Source: Cedecea neteri (GTDB lineage Bacteria > Pseudomonadota > Gammaproteobacteria > Enterobacterales > Enterobacteriaceae). From it: a DNA stretch of 64,000 nt. The first letter of the stretch is position 1. Each line of letters starts with the position of its first letter. Both the position numbers and the translations under genes were made by a program. Positions 59,390-64,000 of this stretch are shown piece by piece. The stretch lies in the NCBI RefSeq assembly GCF_000758325.1, contig NZ_CP009459.1:2790001-2854000 (forward strand). The letters are read 5' to 3'. Under the pieces are notes generated by a model that made no database searches, was not told the origin of the DNA, and saw only the letters and a program-made list of their open reading frames with translations.

Positions 59390-59956
59390 ATGATGGAAAC
59401 GAAAAGCGAGCCCTGGATTGCACCCCTTAAAACGCTGCCCAAAAGCCTGCGCCCGATTGTGGCGATGCAGGAGAAACATTTTGGTGCGGTGTTAAACCCA
59501 ACCCGCTGGTGGGGGCGTCTGCCGTATTTGTTCTGGCTGGTGGCGCTGTTTGTCGGTTTTCTGGAAAGACGCCGGGCAAAAATCGACCCTGTGACCCGTT
59601 CGCTGGTGATGACCCGGGTATCGCAGTTATGTAGCTGCGAATTTTGCATCGACGCCAATAGCCTGCGCCTTGCAGAGCGTAGCCAGTCGATGGATAAAGT
59701 GCTGGCGGTGGCCAACTGGCAAAATGAATCCCTGTTTAACGAGAAAGAACGGGTCGCATTGGCCTACGCTGAAGCAATGACCGCCACGCCGCCGCAGGTG
59801 ACCAACGAGTTAAAAAACATGCTTAAACAGCATTTTAACGACCAGGCTGGGACCGAGCTGACCGCGCTGATTGCCTTCCAGAACCTTTCGGCTCGCTTTA
59901 ACGCCGCGCTGGATATCCCCTCCCAGGGTTTATGCCCGACAAAGGAAAAACGCTAG
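59390..59956 (+). CDS. Carboxymuconolactone decarboxylase/AhpD-like protein
   Basis: A 188-residue protein with the AhpD/CMD fold. The signature is RSLVMTRVSQLCSCEFCIDA, containing the redox CxxC (CEFC), followed by NEKERVALAYAEAMTATPPQ. AhpD-type CxxC proteins have peroxidase or disulfide-reductase activity. A hydrophobic stretch (LPYLFWLVALFVGFLE) may associate it with the membrane. ynjF begins directly after its stop, so the two are co-transcribed and may act together. K-12 lacks it between nudG and ynjF. Confidence 0.85.
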   Translation: MMETKSEPWIAPLKTLPKSLRPIVAMQEKHFGAVLNPTRWWGRLPYLFWLVALFVGFLERRRAKIDPVTRSLVMTRVSQLCSCEFCIDANSLRLAERSQSMDKVLAVANWQNESLFNEKERVALAYAEAMTATPPQVTNELKNMLKQHFNDQAGTELTALIAFQNLSARFNAALDIPSQGLCPTKEKR

Positions 59957-60583
59957 ATGTTCGACAGCTATCTTCACCCTCGCATCAAACCCGCGCTGAA
60001 TCGCCTGGTGAGCGTGTTCGATAAGCCCGCTATCACGCCGGACAGGCTGACGCTGGCAGGGTTTGCGATTGGCGTGCTTGCTTTGCCTTTTCTGGCGCTG
60101 CAATGGTATCTCCCGGCGCTGGTCGCGATTGTCTTTAACCGGCTACTTGATGGCCTGGACGGCGCGCTGGCGAGACGGAGAGGGCTAACCGATGCGGGGG
60201 GCTTCCTCGATATTACGCTGGATTTTCTTTTTTATGCCCTTGTGCCGTTTGGTTTTATTCTCGCGGATCCCGTGCAAAACGCGCTCGCCGGTGCGTGGCT
60301 GCTGTTTTCGTTTATCGGCACCGGTAGCAGCTTTCTGGCGTTTGCTGCGCTGGCGCATAAGCACGATATCACGAACCCAGGCTACGCCCATAAGTCGTTT
60401 TATTATCTGGGGGGGTTGACGGAAGGCAGCGAAACTCTCCTGCTGTTTGTGCTTGGCTGTCTGTTTCCGGGTGGGTTTGTCTGGCTGGCGTGGGGCTTCG
60501 GCGCGCTGTGCTGGCTGACCACGTTCAACCGCGTCTGGGGTGGGTATAAGACGTTAAAACGGCAGGAGAAATCGGCAGATTGA
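59957..60583 (+). CDS. ynjF: CDP-alcohol phosphatidyltransferase family protein YnjF
   Basis: A 208-residue inner-membrane protein with about six helices. The CDP-alcohol phosphatidyltransferase signature is complete: DGLDGALARRRGLTDAGGFL then DITLD (D-G-x2-x-A-R-x8-G-x3-D-x3-D form). Members join CDP-activated lipids to alcohols; the YnjF substrate is unknown. Starts on the base after the AhpD-like stop. Confidence 0.94.
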   Translation: MFDSYLHPRIKPALNRLVSVFDKPAITPDRLTLAGFAIGVLALPFLALQWYLPALVAIVFNRLLDGLDGALARRRGLTDAGGFLDITLDFLFYALVPFGFILADPVQNALAGAWLLFSFIGTGSSFLAFAALAHKHDITNPGYAHKSFYYLGGLTEGSETLLLFVLGCLFPGGFVWLAWGFGALCWLTTFNRVWGGYKTLKRQEKSAD

Positions 60584-60585
60584 AA

Positions 60586-60745
60586 CCCCTCACCCCGACC
60601 CTCTCCCCAAGGGGGAGAGGGAGAAAACAGTTCCAGTCTGGGGGGAGTACTCAAAAGTATGAGGGAGAGAACAATTTCACTCTGGGGGAGAATACACGTA
60701 CTATTTATCCCCTCTCCCCTTTGGGGAGAGGGTTAGGGTGAGGGG
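60586..60745. repeat. Composite palindromic repeat element, copy 3
   Basis: A 160-bp element between the convergent ynjF and ynjE genes. Left end CCCCTCACCCCGACCCTCTC, right end GAGAGGG followed by TTAGGGTGAGGGG, with internal GGGAGAGGGAGAAAACAG also found in copy 2 and CCCCTCTCCCCTTTGGGGAG also found in copy 1 in related form. No gene is seen in it. Confidence 0.85.
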
Positions 60746-60764
60746 CGCAGTCCTCAAATCAGCA

Positions 60765-62054
60765 TCAGTTCGGTTTACGCTCGCCGCTGACAACAGGATT
60801 TTTAGGGTCCGCGCTCCATTCGTACCAGCCGCCGTCATACAGGCCAACGTTCTTCCAGCCCATTGCCCGCGCGTACATCAGCGCTTCGGAGGCGCGCCAG
60901 CCGGTTCCACAGTAGAACGCAACGTGCTGATCCGGCCTGATATTCCAGCTTTTCCACATCGCGGTGATATCGTCCCCTGTGCGCATGGTGCCGTCCGGGT
61001 TATGGAAGTCTTCCATATGCGTGGAGTCAGAGCCCGCGTGGCCCCAGCGGGCACCCGCAATCTCGCCTTTGGGCTTGATGTAGCTGTACCCGCTGGTGGT
61101 GCCGATAAATTCCGGCCAGGAACGAATGCTGACCAGAGAAGCGTCTTTGCGGTGCAGCAGCGCCCGCGCTTGTTCCATGTCCAGCATCAGCTGACGCTGG
61201 CCGGGAATCGGGGCACCGAAGTCGGGGGCTGGTGTCGTCTGGCTGGGCAGGCCACGTTCAACGGGCAGATCCGCCGCGCTCCACTTTGTCCAGCCCCCGT
61301 CCAGGAGGCGGACATCTTTCACACCGGCGTACAGCATGATCGCCGCCACGCGCGCTGCCGCGTAAACGTCACGGCCATACAAAATGACTGTTGTATCGTG
61401 TCGGATGCCGTGCTTCGCCAGCATGGCTTTCAGCTTGTCGTCGGACACTTTGTTCCACAGCGGCTCGCTCTCCACCTCTTCGGTGTTGATGTAGCCCGCG
61501 CCTGGAATATGGCTGAGCAGGTATTTTTTCGGCGCGCCCCAGCCCGCTTCAATCACTTTCCAGTCTCCGGCAGGGGAGGCGGTGACCGGTTTTTTATTCT
61601 GTAAATCATGGATCCATTGCGGGTACACCAGCTGCTCAAAATGCGTCAGCTTTTGCAGGCGGGAAGGATCCTGCAGGGCGTCCTTCAGGATTGAAATCTG
61701 CGTAAAGCCCAGTTTTTCTAAACGAGCTTTCACGGCCCGAGCGTCGTCCCCGTACAGCGCCATTAATCCGTCTTTGGTCAACTGATGCTGCTTAGCCCAC
61801 GTTGAAATCTGTTCATCGCTCATTAGCGCCAGCCAGGAGGCCGAAAGATTCAATGCGGCGGGTTCATGGCCGCCGCTGCCGTTTAAGGCCTGCGGCCAGC
61901 CGTTGTAAAACGCACTCGGGCGAGTATCAATTACCGCACCGTTTTCGGCTTTTACGCTGGAGAGGTTCATTTCAGTGGGCATCGCGGCGGCAAAAGTGAC
62001 CTGGGACAGCCCGGCAAGCAGCAGGGCAATGGTTAGCTGAGAAACACGTTTCAT
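60765..62054 (-). CDS. ynjE: Periplasmic thiosulfate sulfurtransferase YnjE
   Basis: A 429-residue secreted protein of three rhodanese domains. Signal peptide MKRVSQLTIALLLAGLSQVT then FAAAMP. Only the last domain carries the active Cys loop, FYCGTGWRASEALMYA, as in E. coli YnjE (435 residues). Earlier domains keep VIDTRPSAFYNGWPQ and VSIRSWPEFIGTTSGYSYIK. It lies 84 bases downstream of ynjD in the ynjCDE run. Confidence 0.95.
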   Translation of the reverse strand: MKRVSQLTIALLLAGLSQVTFAAAMPTEMNLSSVKAENGAVIDTRPSAFYNGWPQALNGSGGHEPAALNLSASWLALMSDEQISTWAKQHQLTKDGLMALYGDDARAVKARLEKLGFTQISILKDALQDPSRLQKLTHFEQLVYPQWIHDLQNKKPVTASPAGDWKVIEAGWGAPKKYLLSHIPGAGYINTEEVESEPLWNKVSDDKLKAMLAKHGIRHDTTVILYGRDVYAAARVAAIMLYAGVKDVRLLDGGWTKWSAADLPVERGLPSQTTPAPDFGAPIPGQRQLMLDMEQARALLHRKDASLVSIRSWPEFIGTTSGYSYIKPKGEIAGARWGHAGSDSTHMEDFHNPDGTMRTGDDITAMWKSWNIRPDQHVAFYCGTGWRASEALMYARAMGWKNVGLYDGGWYEWSADPKNPVVSGERKPN

Positions 62055-62138
62055 CTAATAACCTGAAGGATAGCAAAAGAGCCGCAAGTTTAGTCCTCGC
62101 TGGCACTGGCTTCTTTGCGATACCTCATGTTCGATGGG

Positions 62139-62762
62139 TTAAAGCCGGATAATCTGGCCGTGGGCCGGCGCATCCTGCTCATCGTGAGTGACCAGCACGA
62201 CCGGCAGTCTGAGCTGTTTTGCTTTTTGCCAGACAAATTCTCTAAAGCCCTGGCGCAGCGGCAGGTCGAGGCGGGAAAAGGGCTCATCGAGCAATAAGGC
62301 TTCAGGCTCAGCCAGCAGGGTTCGCAGGACGCTGACGCGCGCTCGTTCCCCGCCGGAGAGCGTAGCCGGATCTCTGCGGGCATAGCTGGGCAACCCGGCG
62401 CTTTCCAGTGCCTCCGAAACAACACGCTGCCGCTGCGAGCGCCCAACGACTGAGGCGGGAATTGCCATCAGCAGATTTTGCCCAACGCTGAGGTGGGGAA
62501 ATAGCAGCGCATCCTGGAACAAAATGCCGATTCGGCGCTGTTCAACTGGCAGAAACGTCAGGCTGCGCTGGTTAAGCCGTAGTGTGCCCTGAGCGCTAAA
62601 CACTGGGGCTAAATCGCCGATCATCCAGTTCAGAAACGTCGATTTACCCACGCCAGACGGGCCCATCAGCGTAACAATCTCGCCCGGCGCAACGTCAAAG
62701 CTGATATTCGCCAGCAGCGGTTCGCCGTTACGGGAGAGGGAACAATTTCGCACGCTCAGCAT
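62139..62762 (-). CDS. ynjD: ABC transporter ATP-binding protein YnjD
   Basis: A 207-residue ATPase: Walker A GPSGVGKST, Q-loop GILFQDALLFPHL, signature LSGGERARVSVLRTLL, Walker B ALLLDEPFSRLD and H-loop VLVTHDEQD. It supplies energy to the YnjC permease, for an unknown, perhaps sulfur-containing or metal, substrate. Its ATG shares a base with the ynjC stop (TAATG), so the two are coupled. The reading frame extends far upstream inside ynjC without similarity. Confidence 0.95.
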   Translation of the reverse strand: MLSVRNCSLSRNGEPLLANISFDVAPGEIVTLMGPSGVGKSTFLNWMIGDLAPVFSAQGTLRLNQRSLTFLPVEQRRIGILFQDALLFPHLSVGQNLLMAIPASVVGRSQRQRVVSEALESAGLPSYARRDPATLSGGERARVSVLRTLLAEPEALLLDEPFSRLDLPLRQGFREFVWQKAKQLRLPVVLVTHDEQDAPAHGQIIRL

Positions 62763-64000
62763 TAGCGCAATCCTTTTCGGTGGGTGCCAGCCTGGCGGCT
62801 GGCTGAGATTGTGGCGAAAAATACGGCCAGCGGCAGCAGCATTTGCAGCAAGGCCTGGATTGCAAACTGCTGTGGATCGCCCCCGCTGCTGAGCGCCACG
62901 GCTTCCGTTGTGACGGTAGCAAACCGGCCCGCCCCGGCGTAAAGCGTAGGCAAATATTGCGCGATGCTGACCGAAAAACCGACCGCCAGCGCTGCCAGCA
63001 AAGGCCGGACGAGCAGCGGAACCTGAATGAGACAGAGGATTTTCCCCGGCGACCAGCCGAAAGTTCGCGCCGTCAGCACCTGGCGCGCGTCGATCCGCTG
63101 CCAGGCCGGGGCAAGGATCAACAGCGTATAAGGCACGACCCACAGCAAATGGCTCCAGATAAGCGCGGCCCAGCTTCCTTCCATGTTCAGCCTGAGCAAC
63201 AGTTGATACTGCCCGGCGGCCAGCGGCAGCGCAGGCAGCAGCAGCGGCAGATACAGCCAGCGATCGTACCGGCGCGGGCAGCCTTTGAGCCACAATATTG
63301 TCACGATCGGGGCGAGCAAAGCGCTGATAAGCCCGGCCACAAAACTTGTCCAGACGGGCGTCAGTTCAGCCTGCTGCCAGCCGCTAAGGGTTAAACTTTC
63401 AGGCCATCGCGCCGGAGAGAACCAGCCTTCAGCTAAGGACCAAAGGATGAGTATTGCGATGGACGTAAAGCCAAACAGGGAAAGTGAACCGGTGGTCACC
63501 ACGCCCGCCGAGGGCAGATTCAGGGCATATCGCTTGCCTGAAAAGCACCCGACCCGCCGTTTTATCATTGCCCACACCAAACGCCCGAAAATAGCAAAAG
63601 CCCCGAGTATCAGCAGCAACAGACAGGATGCTGCCAGCCCCATGTGCTGGCGGGAGATATCGCTGTCCGTTAGCCATTGCCAGGCCAGCACGGCAAAAGT
63701 GGGCGGATTGGCGGGGCCAAGAATCAGCGCGGCGTCCACGACCGAAAGGCTGTATGCCGTCACCGCCACTAAAGCCCAGCCCAGGCGCGGCAAGAGCTGC
63801 GGCACCAGCACATAGAGACGGGATTGTAGCTCGCCGTAGCCGAGCGTTCTGGCAAGCGTTATCTGCTGGTGCATTTGTTCGCTATGTAGCTGCGAGGCTG
63901 AGAACCACAGTAAGAACCAGGCTTCTTTTAACGCCAGCATGAGGCCGAGGACAATGCCATAGTTATCCGGCGGCAGAGAAAGGTTGAAAAGGCGTGCCAG
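62762..64000 (-). CDS. ynjC: ABC transporter permease YnjC, 5' end beyond window
   Basis: The C-terminal 412 codons of an inner-membrane permease; the frame is open through base 64000, where it reads LARLFNLSLPPDNYGIVLGL upstream of the first internal Met, so the true start lies outside the window. About ten hydrophobic segments and two copies of the permease coupling loop (LARTLGYGELQSRLYVLVPQ and LTARTFGWSPGKILCLIQVP) show the fused two-permease layout of E. coli YnjC (511 residues). Confidence 0.93.
   Translation of the reverse strand: MARLFNLSLPPDNYGIVLGLMLALKEAWFLLWFSASQLHSEQMHQQITLARTLGYGELQSRLYVLVPQLLPRLGWALVAVTAYSLSVVDAALILGPANPPTFAVLAWQWLTDSDISRQHMGLAASCLLLLILGAFAIFGRLVWAMIKRRVGCFSGKRYALNLPSAGVVTTGSLSLFGFTSIAILILWSLAEGWFSPARWPESLTLSGWQQAELTPVWTSFVAGLISALLAPIVTILWLKGCPRRYDRWLYLPLLLPALPLAAGQYQLLLRLNMEGSWAALIWSHLLWVVPYTLLILAPAWQRIDARQVLTARTFGWSPGKILCLIQVPLLVRPLLAALAVGFSVSIAQYLPTLYAGAGRFATVTTEAVALSSGGDPQQFAIQALLQMLLPLAVFFATISASRQAGTHRKGLR

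Overview
The window is a chromosomal segment of a gammaproteobacterium in the Enterobacteriaceae. Core genes (purB, icd, mnmA, gapA, topB, selD, sppA) translate to proteins close to their Escherichia coli counterparts, and long runs keep E. coli gene order. The order is rearranged against E. coli K-12, and extra genes (secreted chitinase, class A acid phosphatase, amino-acid ABC transporter) point to a non-Escherichia genus. A Cedecea-like lineage is a guess that I cannot confirm. No tRNA, rRNA, CRISPR array or complete insertion sequence was found.

Layout. 1-6.8 kb: conserved block phoP (partial), purB, hflD, mnmA, nudJ, an extra LprI-like gene, rluE and divergent icd. 6.8-8.2 kb: low-GC acyltransferase between icd and a decayed second copy of the icd 3' end, probably the scar of an element integrated at icd. 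8.2-23 kb: accessory region with an ABC-F ATPase behind a leader, a LysR-controlled transporter/hydrolase set, a DeoR-NudK-DUF4406 module with three evenly spaced operator-like repeats, a Fur-box small secreted protein, several small stress-type proteins (YmgB-like, FumD, YqaE, ASCH, ABM), an SDR/thioester-reductase-like enzyme and a metallo-beta-lactamase-fold protein without metal ligands. 23-34.6 kb: yeaO, DUF523, glutamine amidotransferase, a 67-bp tandem array, methyltransferase, nimT/nimR, a chemoreceptor, a polar amino-acid ABC transporter, yeaL, yoaI and yeaK. 34.7-41 kb: phosphotransferase, NUDIX and GNAT genes, then the blue-light/biofilm cluster ymgB-ymgA-ycgZ / bluF-bluR and an SDR. 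41-64 kb: yeaH, yeaG, mipA, yeaD, gapA, msrB, yeaC, chitinase, pncA, ansA, sppA, ydjA, acid phosphatase, selD, topB, ynjH, nudG, AhpD-like, ynjF, ynjE, ynjD and ynjC (partial at the right edge).

How parts work together. BluF/BluR with YcgZ-YmgA-YmgB form the blue-light route to biofilm control, and TACATAAAA(G/T)TGTA sites sit between the two transcription units. NimR/NimT is a divergent regulator/exporter pair. The ABC transporter is a complete four-gene operon next to a chemoreceptor. YnjC-YnjD-YnjE look like one transport/sulfurtransferase unit. Three intergenic regions carry one family of composite palindromic elements (CCCTCACCC...GGGTGAGGG ends); one has expanded into about eight 67-bp units.

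No single feature is clearly a new biological system. The best candidates for follow-up are the DeoR/NudK/DUF4406 module, the icd-anchored acyltransferase scar, the ABC-F leader and the palindromic element family.
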